Assembly: GCF_011075055.1 (NCBI RefSeq)
Contig: NC_058138.1
Location: forward strand, 20,682,928 to 20,746,927
DNA: 64,000 nucleotides
Origin: Mangifera indica
Taxonomy: Eukaryota > Streptophyta > Magnoliopsida > Sapindales > Anacardiaceae
Reading direction: 5' to 3'
The notes below the pieces were generated by a model that saw only the letters and a list, made by a program, of their open reading frames with translations, was not told the origin of the DNA and did no database searches. Shown one piece after another: positions 44,280 through 56,456 of the stretch. Position 1 is the stretch's first letter. Each line of letters opens with the position of its first letter. A program made the translations under genes and the position numbers.

Positions 44280-47200
44280 TTATGAAAATTTCAAACTTCT
44301 TAAAGCGGAAGCAAGCAGAGGAAGCTTTGCAGAAGCTCTCTGCTTGTAGTCTTTCTCCAAGGCAGCAGCTGCTAAAGAATGCAGCTCTGGACCCTCCTTA
44401 TCTTCCTTGTTCCGTCCTTTAGTAAGTTGTGCTATGGCTGAGGTACACTGGCAACCAGGATTTAAAACTCAGTCATGCAAAGTTAATAACTATGGAATGA
44501 CAACAGAGGAACAGTAGAGAGATCAAACCATTCAGACACAAGATTGTATAAATGAAATTAAATGGCCAGTCTTTGTACAGAAAACTGATTAGTAGAATAT
44601 CAAAGCCAGCATCCAGTAAAAGCAAGTGCCAAACAGAAATTAATGTCCCCAGTACACACAAAGTTATGCATATGATTGGGTATGTGCCAAGAGAAAAGCT
44701 CACCAAGCAGATGCCAAAGAGTGCTCTAGTATTCTTGCCCCCAGTCAAGTCTATCGTGGATGCATAGTATTTCTTAGCTGTCTGAAGGTTTTCTAGCCCG
44801 CCAAGTGTGTATATAACCTGTTCAAGAAATCAAATGATGCAGATATTAGATTTATATCTATATTACTGTTCCTTGATATAACTCTTTTAAGTCAGAAGGA
44901 AATAATACATGAATCTTTATAAGCCTATCGAAATTGTAAGTTGGAGCACACCAACAATGCTCTCTTTCTTCAGAGGAAGGGGAAATGCTCCAGAAGAAAA
45001 CAGAAAATATTGAAAACCATTAACTAAAGTAGTAAGCTCTCTGCCCCTCTTTTTGTGAATATAGAAATGCTCTCTGAAGGCAAAAGGCATTCAATGCACA
45101 AAAATGGAGAAACAAAATTCATTAAGGACTAAAACCCATTTTTCCATCAATCACTAAATTTCTAACCGTTGGTTCCTCATCAGAGGATGGATTAAGTTTT
45201 AAGAGAAAAGAGAAACAAAGTTTGAGAGCCAGTTTCCTCATGGTACAGAACACAAGAAAAGTAACTTTCTAAAATATTCAAATACAGGATATTTGAGCAC
45301 TTCAGCAATCTCAACCATAAAAATGGAAATATTTCATTAAACAATCAATAACAGGTAGCAAGAGATAAGCAAGGCACTCACATCAGCATAGGCTAGGTGA
45401 TGAAGTGGAACAGTTGGCTGCGATAGTATGAGCTCCTCATAGCAAAAAGCAGCTTGTTTGTACCTAATTTACAAACAAAAAGAAAACTAAACAAAGAGTA
45501 AACATAAGATAGAGGAAGGACAAAATCTGGGGGGAGGTGGAAGAGAACTCACATTTGCAATGAAATATATATTTCGGCAAGCTCTCTCCAGGCATCATGA
45601 TCTGCCATAAATCTGTAAAGGGTAAAAATACAGCAGCTCAGTCATATCTGTTTTGTTAATATATTATCAGAAAAAGAAGGGAAGAGGATAAAGGGAACCT
45701 CACATTTCCAGATATTTATTAAGCAACTCTATGGCTCCTGAATAATTGCCTTGTGCCTTTGCTATAGATACTCTCCTTTTATGTAATACCTGTTTCAGAA
45801 ATATCACATCATTCAGCCTTGAATACATATCTACTTTCCAGATGAAAAAGTATAATATTTCTCACATAGGAATGATAGAACAAACATAGACTCCATTCTT
45901 AAAGAAAAAGAAATTCATTCATGAAAAATCAGTTAAAGAATTTACTTGATCAAGTGGATTATCCTCTAAAAGGCTTGAGTAGGCTTTCTCTGCCTCTGCC
46001 CACATTCCCTTTGCTTCAAACAAAATAGCCTCTAACCTTCCTGTGATGCATGCAAACGTTTAAGAACTAATATATGAACAAACTGGCATATACATGAGTT
46101 AATAGCATGAAGCTTTAAACAGTTATGTGCTGGTTTGCAAGGCAGCCAATTAAGAACCTGACCAGTCATCTTCAAAATGTTTACAATTTACAGAATGACA
46201 TTGTCAAGAAGAAAAACTAAGGACATTTATTGTTTCTAAAGTGTGCCTGCAGTAATAAATATTGATTTAGACTTAAGATCCTTTCAGGGATATCAGCCAC
46301 CAATAAGCTTACCAGCCAAGAAAGGCATCACTCTTCACTTAAAAATGGCCGACACAGCAAGCTTATGCAAGGCTAATTTTCCCATGCAAGCTAAGACATA
46401 TATATAATAATTTGGAAAAATAGTTGGTTAACTCACCAACCCTTTTGCTCTCAGGAAATTTGTTCTGTAAAACCTTAATGCAGTCCTGTGAAATTCAAGA
46501 AAGAATCTCATAAGACAAACTACCAATTATTGGAAAAATGCAACATCAAGGCAATGATAAAGAAAAAGGAACAGTTTAGTAAATCCAAAATCTAACTTAA
46601 GGAAGCAGGCTTGAAGTACAAATCTGTCCAAACAATACAAAAAAATCAATGTGGAATTATGATTGCAATGCATTTCCAGCAGCAGATAGCCATTGCAACA
46701 AAAATATCCAGAAGCAGATACCACTTTTGTGGTTCAACAAGCATTTCTGGGAAATTGGATCATGGAACTAAAATGAATCTATAATTACTTTGCTAAAGTA
46801 CACCAAAAATTATGGAAAAGAATCCAAAAAAGAAAAACTAAAAATGTGAAGAATCAAACCTTTGCAACATCAAGACATTGACAGTCCATAGCTGCAATTG
46901 ATACCTGTTCATACAGTGTCCATTCTGCATAAAAAAAAAAAAAGTATTTGTTGATCACAATTATTTGAATGGACGAAAAGCAGTACAACAACCAGAAACG
47001 ATTAGCAGGCAAATATATTATACTGATAACACACAACTAGAAAAACAATTTAAAGTGTTAATTGAGCCTATCACTATGAATAAAAGTTGGCAAAATAACA
47101 AAATACCGTATCCAAATTGCAGATTGAACTAACTACCAATAGGATCCATAAAGTGGTCATCCAAGTAATCCTAAAGATACTAAATCTTAAAGTGTATTAA

Positions 47201-48055
47201 GGAAAAAGGTTCTCTCTCCTTTTTTCTGCTTGTTGATTCTCCTTGACTTTCACCATGAATTTCACATTGAAGACTTTAAAATCCTATTGGTATTTCCATC
47301 AACAATTACTATGTTAGCGAATTATATCAATAAAAAAATTAATAACTCAAAATTCAGTTAATATAATAAAAAAATAAAAATAAAAACTAAGCCCGTGACA
47401 CAAAAAAGCTATCAATATTGAACAGAAAAATCTTTCTGACCAAATTCAAATGAACTTTAAACAACCAAAAACACACAATCCATCAAGAGAGAACAATCAA
47501 CCAATGATCTTTTCAGTTCTCAATTCCATCAAGTATAAATGCCTCAGTATCACGCGTGAAAAATCAATCAAATCGACTAACTCAAAAATACCTTAACTTT
47601 TTCAGACTGTAAAGCCACTTTCTTCTCATATCTAAATCAAATCAAGCTTTTTTTTTTAATCTCACAAACCCAATTCAACAAATCAACAGAATTTTCATTA
47701 ATAACCACATCTGTAAGCCACAAAATTTATATCAAATCCAAATCAAGCATCAAAATCTTGACCCACCACAGAAAACCGTTGACCAGATCAAAAAACTTAA
47801 AAGTCAAGTTCCCTCTTAACAATTCCAAAAACTGAACAAACCCAATTGAAGAAATAAAAAGAACTTACCATCTGGGCCAAGACTAGATCGCTTTTTGGGG
47901 TCATTCAAGATCGATAAGCCATGCTTCAATACCTTCTCAGGACGTCTAACCTTGAGCTTCTTCACTAAACAAAGATACTCCCAAGCACCTCCTCCGCCAT
48001 TATCAACCTGGTTCTCCAATCTGTTCAATTGAGTCTCATCGGTCTTAGTCACCAT
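44280..48055 (-). CDS. EMC2: ER membrane protein complex subunit 2 (TPR protein), nine exons
   Basis: Exons in transcript order: 48055-47869, 46924-46860, 46485-46437, 46040-45946, 45789-45704, 45612-45553, 45463-45382, 44817-44704, 44447-44280. They total 906 nt, giving 301 residues, close to the usual EMC2 length. The start MVTKTDETQLNRLENQVDN is followed by the TPR helices 'WTLYEQVSIAAMDCQCLDVA', 'LQNKFPESKRVGRLEA', 'EKAYSSLLEDNPLDQV', 'RRVSIAKAQGNYSGAIELLN' and 'ADHDAWRELAEIYISLQMY'. Near the C-terminus are 'ASTIDLTGGKNTRALFGICL' and 'LAAAALEKDYKQRAS'. EMC2 is the cytosolic scaffold subunit of the EMC insertase, which places tail-anchored and multi-pass proteins in the ER membrane. The soluble TPR protein has no membrane segment, as expected. 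Syntenic with At3g04830 as I recall. Confidence 0.95.
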
Positions 48056-49105
48056 CTCCCTGTGCGTGTGTCCCTCTGTGTGTGAGTGAAAATAACAATG
48101 TGACGTTGTGTCGTTTAACTGACTTGGGGTTCTTTTGTGTTTTGCAGTGTACCCGGTTCCAATTATCTTTGAAGGTCTAAGTTTTGTTTGGTTACTTTTT
48201 TGTTTTTTTACCTCGATAGAGGACCAGAAGCGTATAATTAATTTTGGTTGGGGGCAAAATGATCTTATTTGTAAAATTTTCACTAAAGGGTTATTAAATT
48301 TTGGGTTATCAACAGTAAAACCCATAAGTAACAAAACTAGGTGTTTATTAACAATATTCAAAGAAATGCCTTTTGCTATTGACACATTGTAGTAAAATTA
48401 ATAATCATCTCAAAATCTATTTATGACACCGGCTCAAATAGTAGTTGGCATATGGAGGTAACTTTTCGTTATTTTAGTTAAGTTATAATAATAGTAGTCT
48501 CAACAGGTAATTTAAATGATAATAAATAAAGTTTTATGCATAAAAAAGTTATGAGTTCAAATATTATTTAATGATATTTTAAAATTAAATTTTTGACTTA
48601 TTTAATTTAATATTTATGAGGTTAATTATTGAATTTAGAATTTTATTTACTCAGTATGATTGGTTTGATTTCGAAATAGTGATCCAATTTGAGTGAGATT
48701 CTTTGTTTAAAAAAAAAATTATAATGATATTTGAAATATGAAGGGTGTTTTGGACTTTTGGTAAAACGAGGCTAATAATAGTTAACAATACAATGACACT
48801 TTTATTCAAGGCTTGATATATCAAAAATATTTTGATGATCGATATTTGTAGTTGAGAGTGTTTTGAATTATTTGTCAATAATAAGGGCTTAAATGACTAT
48901 GATGCTTTTGACATTTTGGCAAGTTTAGAGGCTAAAGCAAGAGGAGATTGATTTTGATAAATTTTAAAAATAATGGTCTTAATAAATTTCATAACCTTTC
49001 GACATAATATGCCGAGTGATGGGTTTAAAAGGTATTTAATTAAAGAAAAGGACCATTGAGTTTTGTCACAAAATACAAGGGTCCTTTAATATTGTTTAGA
49101 GACAC
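48056..49105. other. Intergenic, no gene seen
   Basis: EMC2 upstream region, then A+T-rich sequence. The 5' half of the pseudouridine synthase gene would be expected here from gene order. I find no coding trace of it. Confidence 0.45.
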
Positions 49106-51012
49106 ATTGATGTTCTTGTGGAACCATGCTGCAAGTATGAGAGTGGAAAAACACGGTATCCATTTTTGTTTTTACAAATGTAAATTCCTCAAGCATTCTG
49201 TGAACGTAACTGCATCTGTTGTTGTAATGGTTATTGTGAAAGCTTTATTTGGAAGAGACATCTGAATTCTTTTATGTTATTCTACCATACAGGATCTATG
49301 CATGTTGTAGTGGGAGACTTGGTATATTCTGAAGGAGAAAATACTGAGAAGGAGATGACGTGTTAATTCTGAATGTGAGGATGAGAATCTTAATGATGCA
49401 GATGATTGTGGCCAATTAGATGAGGTCTCAGCTACAAATCTTCCTGTTGCTTAAAGTTTTTGCTATTTCTGATGTAGAACCAATCTCATACAGCTTACTT
49501 AGACCAAGCAGAAGAGAGAATTTAATATGGATTGTTCTTTGGGAGCATCTTTACAGATTGATCAGCGACCCATTTTAATTATCATCTCTTGTGGCATTCT
49601 GCAGTTTGACCTGCATTTTATGTATGATTTCTTTGAAGGTTTTCTTTTAGATGTGAGATACCATGTAGAAGAGAATAGTATATATCACTTATTTTTGTAA
49701 TTTATTTGAATATAAATATAAAGGAAAATAGTCCCATTATTTGCTGCACTGTTAATGATGTCATTCTTCCTGTCCCTGGGTAAGGGGAGATGTAACATAT
49801 GCACTTCATTTTGAATTTTTCAATTATGAATATTTTCTTTCTTATCCAACCAATCATTTCCTTGTCTGGCAGTTTTCGTGTGATTTATCTCATGAATGGT
49901 GTTGCCGAAGTTCATCATCGTCTTGCCAAGAAAGAATAGTGTATTCTGGATGTTGCCGAGGCCTTTATGGTGCCTGTTCTTTTATATTCTCTTTTTCCCT
50001 TTTTTTTTAAATCTTTATTGAGCAGTGTATGAGCAGAGCTCAGTGAGAGAGAAGACCTAAAAGCTAGCATGCATATGCGACATGCCTAATTGAGGTCAGG
50101 TTTACGGATAAAACCATGGGGGCATAGTGAAAAAAACTTCTGATTATGGTTTCATTGAAATGGAAGATTAAAACATGGTATAATTAAAAAAAAAAATTCT
50201 TCTTTTTCCATCATTTCGACTTTTCGAGTGTTAGTAATTTTTTATGTGCATTGAGCAGGATGGGATCAGCTTGACAGAAAGTGTTCACAATGTCAGGTAT
50301 GTTGCAATACATGTGCCTTAAACCTGTCCTTCTCTTTGTTCTTGGTCATGCCTCATTTTAAGTAAAAAATTTCTAATTGGAATCATCTATATGCCTATTT
50401 TATAAGGGAATTCTCAAAAACCAGCATGACTGGAAGTTACCAGCGGGCATTATTGTATTTTGAATGGTATCATGTCTTTTCTTCTCGCATTATTGTTTTT
50501 ATTATTTCTTCTCTCGATTTTCTTTACAGCAAAATTACTGGATGTTATTTTTGTCGTCTCAAGTACACTGATGCCAGTAAACCATTAGCTGAGACAGATT
50601 GCCAAAGCTAAACCTCTGAACATAATAAAAGAAGAGGAACAGGTTGGTGGAAATGAGGAAAAAGATCCATCTGATTGCATAGAACAATCAGAAAGCTTAA
50701 AAATTGTAAAACAGCTTCCAACAGACAATAACGAAGCAGGTTGTGGTGGAGAATTAGAAATGCCCCAAGTCATATCTCTTCATGGCTCTGATTCTCAAGA
50801 AGTCCAGATGGTACTCAAACTAGGTTTTACTCTTCCGACTTCATGTTATGCCACAACGACCATAAGAGAGCTTCTGAAAACATCAACATCTGTATGTGAT
50901 TTCATTTCTTTTTGTTTGTCTTTGTGCCATTAATCTTCAAATAGCATTTTCAACTAAATCCAATCCCTCTGTCTGCCTAACGTCCACTTTCCTGTCTTTT
51001 CAGGTTGCATTC

Positions 51013-53260
51013 TGAACTGGTGGTCACCAAATAAGAATTTTCAATGAGTGCTCGGGTGCGCTGCGATCCTGGGTGTCTTGCCCATGTAGAATCATGGCAC
51101 TCTTGAATGATTTCTTTCCTCAATCCGCCCTATCTTGGCACATACAACCGCTCTCCCTTGGTGTGCAACAATCCATCTCGTAGCCAAAATCTTCGGGTCT
51201 TCCCTTGGCTTGCTAATTCACACAAACTCTTGGCTTGGGCTTCAAGTTTAAAATTGGTGGTTGAGGGAGTAGGGTGGGTGATATTTGGTGAAGAAGGAGT
51301 TTGGGTTGGGAGGTGATTTGAATAAGGGTTACGGGTCTGGGCTGTGGATTTGGCTGGGTAAGCGGATCGGGTCAGGTTTGTAAGATTGGGTAAAGAAGCG
51401 GCCTAGGTCGGAGGTGGGCTGTAAGTTGGGTATTGACAGTGGGCTTGGGCTGTTGGTATACTGGCTGGGTTTAGGTGTGGAAGGGTTGGCTCAGCCCAAT
51501 CAGGCTGTGGGTTCTGGGTGTGGTTAGGGTTGTGTGATGTTGGGCCTGTAAAGGGTGGGTGGGAAAAGTAACCTGGTGGTGCACTGAGAGAAGAATTGAC
51601 TTAACCCGGGTGGAAGTGGACAGCTTCAGCTTTACCCGAGTTCCTTCCCATGCCATATAATGCCCAGTCGTGTTGTTCTACATCTGCCGCCATTTGCATT
51701 AACGATCGGAGGCCCGTTGGTGCTAATAGCCGCAATTCTGCTTAAATGCAGGGGTTCAACCCAGCCATGAAGGCGCCCTTCAACCAATCAATGGACACCG
51801 CCGGCAACATGGCCACCGGTTGTTCAAAGCGTGCTCAGTACTCCGCCACGTTCCTGTCTGTCGATGAAGAATGATTTGTTCATAGGGCGTACGGTTCTGC
51901 GTCAACCCGAAACGGAGAAGTAACTCCTTCTTCAACTCCTTCCATTCTCTGAACGGCTGCCACAACTCCCTAAATTGCCATCAGCTCAAAGCCTCGCTTT
52001 CGAAGCAAAGGATCACCGTCGACAAATGTTCCCTTTCATCCATACCGTTCATTTGAAAATATCGCTCAGCCTTGGCAATCCAGCCCCATGGTTTTCTACG
52101 CTAAACAAAGGAAGTTCCATCCTCCTGTGATAATGGTCCCGACAATTCCAATGATCTGCGTGGCCATGGTGTGGCCTATAGTTGTTTCTGGAACCCTCCC
52201 CATAAACTACTCCAACTCCAGGAAATAGAGGAGGCGGTGGTGGAATGGCCTGGTCAAAATTATCTCCCGTAACAACGCATGTCTCCGGTGAAGGTGGTGC
52301 TTGTGAATGACCCATCATGGGTGTCGGCATGGTTTCAGTTTCTTTCCCTTTGTTATTCTTTGTCAGTAGCTGTCGTATTTCATACAAATTTCCATCTATT
52401 TTATCAAGTCGTGAAGTTGATTGAGCTTCAGATTAGCCCAACTTCTCATCTATTGTCGCCACTTTCTCCGCCAAGTCCTTGTAATGCTTCTCTAATTCCT
52501 CAACTCTCCCTTCCATCCTTGTTGTTACCATTACCTGGCTCGTCGGCTCTGATACCAATTTGTTGCAAACCTGTGAGTGTGGCTAACTGAGTTCCGAACT
52601 GGTGGTTCTAGCAGCTCTCAGCAGCTCCTCCAGCTGGTTCTAAGCACAGCTCCTTCCTACAGATTCAATGTTCCAGTTTCCTGCCTACCGCAACACATTC
52701 ATCAACTTCTTAAGATTCACTTATGACAACAAAAAAAATAAGATAACCACAGTTTCATAATCATTCTCATGGGCATTCCGTCTGTCATAAATGAACAATT
52801 CCATAGAAGTTTATATAGAGCAGATTTGATAATTCATTCCAAATCTATATAATAGAAATGACTTTTGTAAGAAGACAAATCCACAGCCAAGAGTTCAACA
52901 AAATAAACAAGGTTCCACACAAAACAATAACAAAACAACTATAAATGACAATAACTCTGCTGGGTTTCGAGAGCCAGCCCTCTCCCTATTTCTCTTCCAG
53001 TGGCAACAAACTTTTCTGAGATGATCCTCTAATGCCTGCATTTTTTCTTTATAAGGGCAGCCTCCTAACTGTCCCTGGGCCCACCACTGGACTCTTTTCT
53101 GAATGCTGGCAGGAAACTTCAACTAACTTCAACTGCACTAGTGAATTCTCCATTCTGCCCTCAGTCCCTTGGTCTTTAACTTTGCTCTCAACTGGGCTAA
53201 CATCCTCACCTCCTGGGTTGCCTTCTGGAGTGGTAGACCTTTGTAATTAGGTTCCCATCA
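51013..53260 (-). mobile_element. Truncated Ty3/Gypsy element with one LTR and CATTC target duplication
   Basis: 2,248 bp in the same orientation as the complete element. The right end is a 700-bp LTR (52561-53260, TGTTGCAAACC...CCCATCA), preceded by the initiator-Met primer-binding site (52546-52557). A gag region follows (about 51225-52535, minus strand), homologous to the first element's gag but broken by stops and frameshifts. At the left end lies an integrase zinc-finger fragment (about 51030-51150, minus strand; 'IIQECHDSTWARHPGSQRTR'). Protease, reverse transcriptase, RNase H and the left LTR are gone. CATTC flanks both ends (51008-51012, 53261-53265). The left end begins TGAACTGGTGGT, which may retain a few LTR bases, since the LTR contains GAACTGGTGGT. 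Confidence 0.85.
52561..53260 (-). repeat. Single remaining LTR of the truncated element
   Basis: 700 bp with TG..CA ends. Shared words with the LTR of the complete element (for example 'cagcagctcctccag', 'taattaggttccca' at the outer end) place the two in related but distinct subfamilies. Confidence 0.8.
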
Positions 53261-53286
53261 CATTCCATAAAACATTAAACCAGTAA

Positions 53287-53731
53287 GCACATCAATTCTT
53301 GTAGAGATTTTGTTATTTGGGACAGTCTTATGTCTTACCTAGGAGGATTGTTATCCATAAGAATCGAGAATGAAGGGTAAGGAAATTAGGTAGAGTCCTC
53401 TTTTGTGTATTAGTATTTTCACCTTCTTACTGAAGTTGATGGGGTTTTCCCCCAGGTTACCTAACTTGATACCCAATAAAGTTTTCAATGCATTACCGAT
53501 TTGGTTCAATAACACAAATTTGAAAGATTATGTAACACTCTTTAGACAAATTTCACATCCACAAAGTATAGAAGAATTGTTGGGTATTATGAATGAACAT
53601 TTTATATTGCTTTGAGATGATAAAATAAACTTGATTAAGTAGCTTGAAAGTAAAACTGTAATAGATTGTATGCTCAAGAAAGACAAAATTTTAACAGTGA
53701 GTCAAATTACTGGATTAGGATATTATACTTA
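53287..53731. other. Intergenic, no gene seen
   Basis: Downstream sequence of the pseudouridine synthase relic. A 70-codon frame at 53403-53615 has no recognised homologue. Confidence 0.4.
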
Positions 53732-54213
53732 GGGTGCGTTTGGTTGGGAGAATTTATTATTACCTTGGTAATCTATCTTTTATTTCCTTATTTGGTTTGT
53801 CAGTAATAAAAGATTACAGTAATCTTCTATTATCAATGCTGACGTGGCAGATAATATAGGTGGTAATCTGATTACCACCTTCACCTTAGGTATTTAAAGA
53901 TTACTGCGGTAATCTTGAGTTTATTATAGAAAAATTATTATTTATTAATTTTTTGAGATAAAAATAAATTTATTTTTAATTAATATGACAAATAATATAA
54001 AAAATATTTAAAAATAATTATATTCAAGGACATTTAAGTAAAATAATTTACTAGTAATCTTTTATTACCTTTAACCAAACACAATAATTATTTATACTTA
54101 TCAAATTTTATCAAACATAGTAATCATTTATACTCAGTAATCTTATAAGTAATCTATCTTCAAGGTAATCTTTCTATTTTAGTAATCAAACATTACCCAA
54201 ACCAAACGCCCCC
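53732..54213. mobile_element. PIF/Harbinger (Tourist-like) MITE
   Basis: 482 bp. The left end is GGGTGCGTTTGGTT and the right end AACCAAACGCCCCC, an inverted pair of about 14 bases with the GTTTGGTT core common in Tourist MITEs. TTA flanks both sides (53729-53731 and 54214-54216), the usual 3-bp duplication of this superfamily. The interior is A+T-rich with no coding capacity. Repeated 'agtaatct' words resemble the decayed copies in the first 2.8 kb of the window. Confidence 0.8.
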
Positions 54214-54461
54214 TTATAGATATGCTTTCTTTTTTCACATCCATATATTTGGTTATATGACTTTTGTACATTCACCAATTTAATGAAATTGGAATGGAAA
54301 TGTTACATTGCTGAATTCACTGTTATTCGCATGTGTTAGGGATACATGGAGTACCAGACAAACAAATGGCAAAGATAGCTTCCTCTTTCATACAATTTAT
54401 TATTCACCTTTAACTGTTAGATATTGTTATCTCTTGAGCTACTCCGCCGGATTATGATATA

Positions 54462-54497
<36 letters not shown>

Positions 54498-54892
54498 TGG
54501 GCTTAAGATATTACATCAACTTATTTAACAGCTCGAATATTTGGAAGTTGTTTCATTTGATGTTAATTTCTTTTTTAATCTGTGTTTGTGCGTTTTATCT
54601 TTTTTTTTTTTTTTCCTTCTGAAATTCATGAGCCTGCAGCTGTTCTGCTTCCTGAAAAAAGATTTATGCAAGCACTGAAGTTCATTATAATTTGTTAGTC
54701 ATAATTCATGGTGTAACATTTGATTAATGAGTTAGAAACCAGTGATCTCTACTCTCTAGAATATATTTCCACAATATCATCTCATCTTCCCCATTTGTTC
54801 TTTCGTTGAAACTTGAATCAGATGTCTTGTGTATGTCTGTTCCCTCGTCCTAAAACCGTCCCAGCAATGTCAAGGGAGCAAACCATGGATTA
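54214..54892. other. Intergenic with TTA microsatellite
   Basis: A TTA repeat of about 35 bases lies at 54463-54497. The rest should include the 3' region of the IQD gene (minus strand). No gene is seen. Confidence 0.45.
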
Positions 54893-56456
54893 TTAATACA
54901 GGTTCACATGGGGCTGCATTCAACGAAATTTTATCAGGCAAACAAATATTCAAGAAAAGCAATCTGCAGTCTAGATCCAGCGAAGTCTCGATCATAACTT
55001 ACCTCATACTCTATCAGAGAGTTGCGGTACTTGGAATGACTGGTTGCTGTGCTGTTGGCAACAGACTCACAGTCCCTGAGAATCCTCTTCGATCGATAGA
55101 GCTTGATGAACCAAGGATCCTGGTTTCCATGAACAATCCTTATTGAATTTGGAGAAGACTGTCGTGTTTGAGTGTCCAGCAGGACATTGGTTCGGTCCAT
55201 TGAAGCTGTTCGTTTATCTGTTTTCTGTCTCACGCCCCATTTGGGACGCTGCTTTGGTTCACTCTGTGACCTGGACTTTGCCCTGGAAGATTCTGTCTTA
55301 GACATGTAATTTGGTTCGTGGAGCAGAGCATTTGAATAATCCGGTTGTTCATTGCCGAGAGAGGCTCTTCCTGGAATACTGTTGGACAATTTCTGATAAT
55401 GCTTGGGAGTGTTCTGTGCTGTGGAGAAAGAGATCTCCTCGTATTGGTGATGTTCTCGCTTTGAGATTGAAACCTCTCCCGAAAAAAATGTGGTAACACC
55501 ATGCTCTATTCTTCCAATTTGTGCATGATTCAAATACTCATATTTCCTCTTGGGAATCCCATGTTTTCCATGAAGATTTGTATCAATTGCTTCCTACCAT
55601 GATTCAAAATTATATATCCCTTGTTAGCTATTGCATAACTAGGTCCCTCTGTGTGCTTGTTTTAAAACTCTATTATTTATATACCTCATGTTTGGTCGAC
55701 TGGAAAACTAACATTCAAGGAAAATAGTGCAGATGGGAAAGAAATAACAAGGCTTACTCTGTGTGCTCTTGTGAAGCCAATCCCGATGTCTTGAGGAATA
55801 TGCGTGCTGTGTCTTAAAGATTGGCTTTTGACAACAAACTGTGACTCCTCAGCCATCTGCAGCCTCTGAAACCGAGCTCTAACTTGAATCGCCATTAACG
55901 CATGCATACCTCGAAGAGTGGCACTTGTTTTCTTCCTCACTATGTGACCCCTTACCAGTGCTTGTAACTTCACCAGTCCCCTCAAAGCACACAATGCCTT
56001 CCTTGCCTGCAGAACATTTTAAACCATTCATTAATTATCACTTCACTAATTCATTATGCATTCATAGAAAAGAGAAGTTGAGATTAGTACCAAATAAGAT
56101 CGATAAGCAGCTTGAATTTTGGTGGCAGCTGCATGTTGAACTGGTTTGCTTATTATTTCACCTCTTGCAGGTTTTGTTGGCTCCACAACCAAAGCCAAGC
56201 TGTTATTGATCTGCTGATTCTGCAACTCTAAAATAGCTTGTCTTGCTGCTGAGTTTGTGGTGATAAAGTCAAAAGATTTGGAACTCTTATGAAATTTCTG
56301 TTTGTTCGATGATCTTCCAAAGCTCCATCTCCTCTTAATACTTGGTGGTGTTGGTGGCGGCATACTTTCTTCAAGAGAAACATCTTTCTTTTTGTCTTTC
56401 TCCTGATCCTTTCTTCCTAACAAGAAGTTTATCATCCATTTGCTTGCCTTCCCCAT
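54893..56456 (-). CDS. IQD (IQ67-domain) calmodulin-target protein, four exons
   Basis: Exons in transcript order: 56456-56091, 56006-55758, 55593-55003, 54913-54893. They total 1,227 nt, giving 408 residues. The start MGKASKWMINFLLGRK is typical of IQD proteins. The IQ67 domain spans the first exon junction, a conserved intron position, with 'ATKIQAAYRSYLARKALCAL', 'LVKLQALVRGHIVRKK' and 'HALMAIQVRARFQRLQ', which hold IQxxxRGxxxR-like calmodulin-binding repeats. IQD proteins link calmodulin to microtubules and the plasma membrane. The basic Ser/Arg-rich C-terminal half has 'SRAKSRSQSEPKQRPKW' and ends 'SLIEYEPHVNLY'. The last six residues come from a 21-nt exon. Reading through the GTAAGT at 55002 would give a different, unconserved tail, so the spliced form is preferred. 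I cannot assign an IQD number. Confidence 0.93.

Larger units (their letters stand above)
49106..53286 (+). pseudogene. PUS7/TruD-type pseudouridine synthase, decayed 3' half, last exon split by a transposon
   Basis: Exon-like pieces in family order: 49106-49155 (LWNHAASMRVEKHG), 49293-about 49454 (VVVGDLVYSEGE, then ENLNDADDCGQLDEV in another frame), about 49728-49779 (VNDVILPVPG), 49873-about 49935 (FRVIYLMNGVAEVHHRLAK), 50259-50296 (DGISLTESVHNV), 50407-50466 (EFSKTSMTGSYQR), about 50564-50891 (TDASKPLAETDCQ, a frame change, then KLGFTLPTSCYATTTIRELL). The last exon is 51004-51012 joined to 53266-53286. TruD/PUS7 enzymes make pseudouridine in tRNA and other RNA. The 5' half with the catalytic region is missing. 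Frameshifts occur near 49362 and 50600, a stop at about 49455, and other conserved stretches are altered. This is a relic of a gene expected at this place by synteny (At3g04820 as I recall). Confidence 0.8.

Noticed and set aside
54934..55002. Read-through tail of the third IQD exon (ends LQIAFLEYLFA)
   Set aside because: A perfect donor precedes it and the spliced alternative gives the conserved PHVNLY ending.
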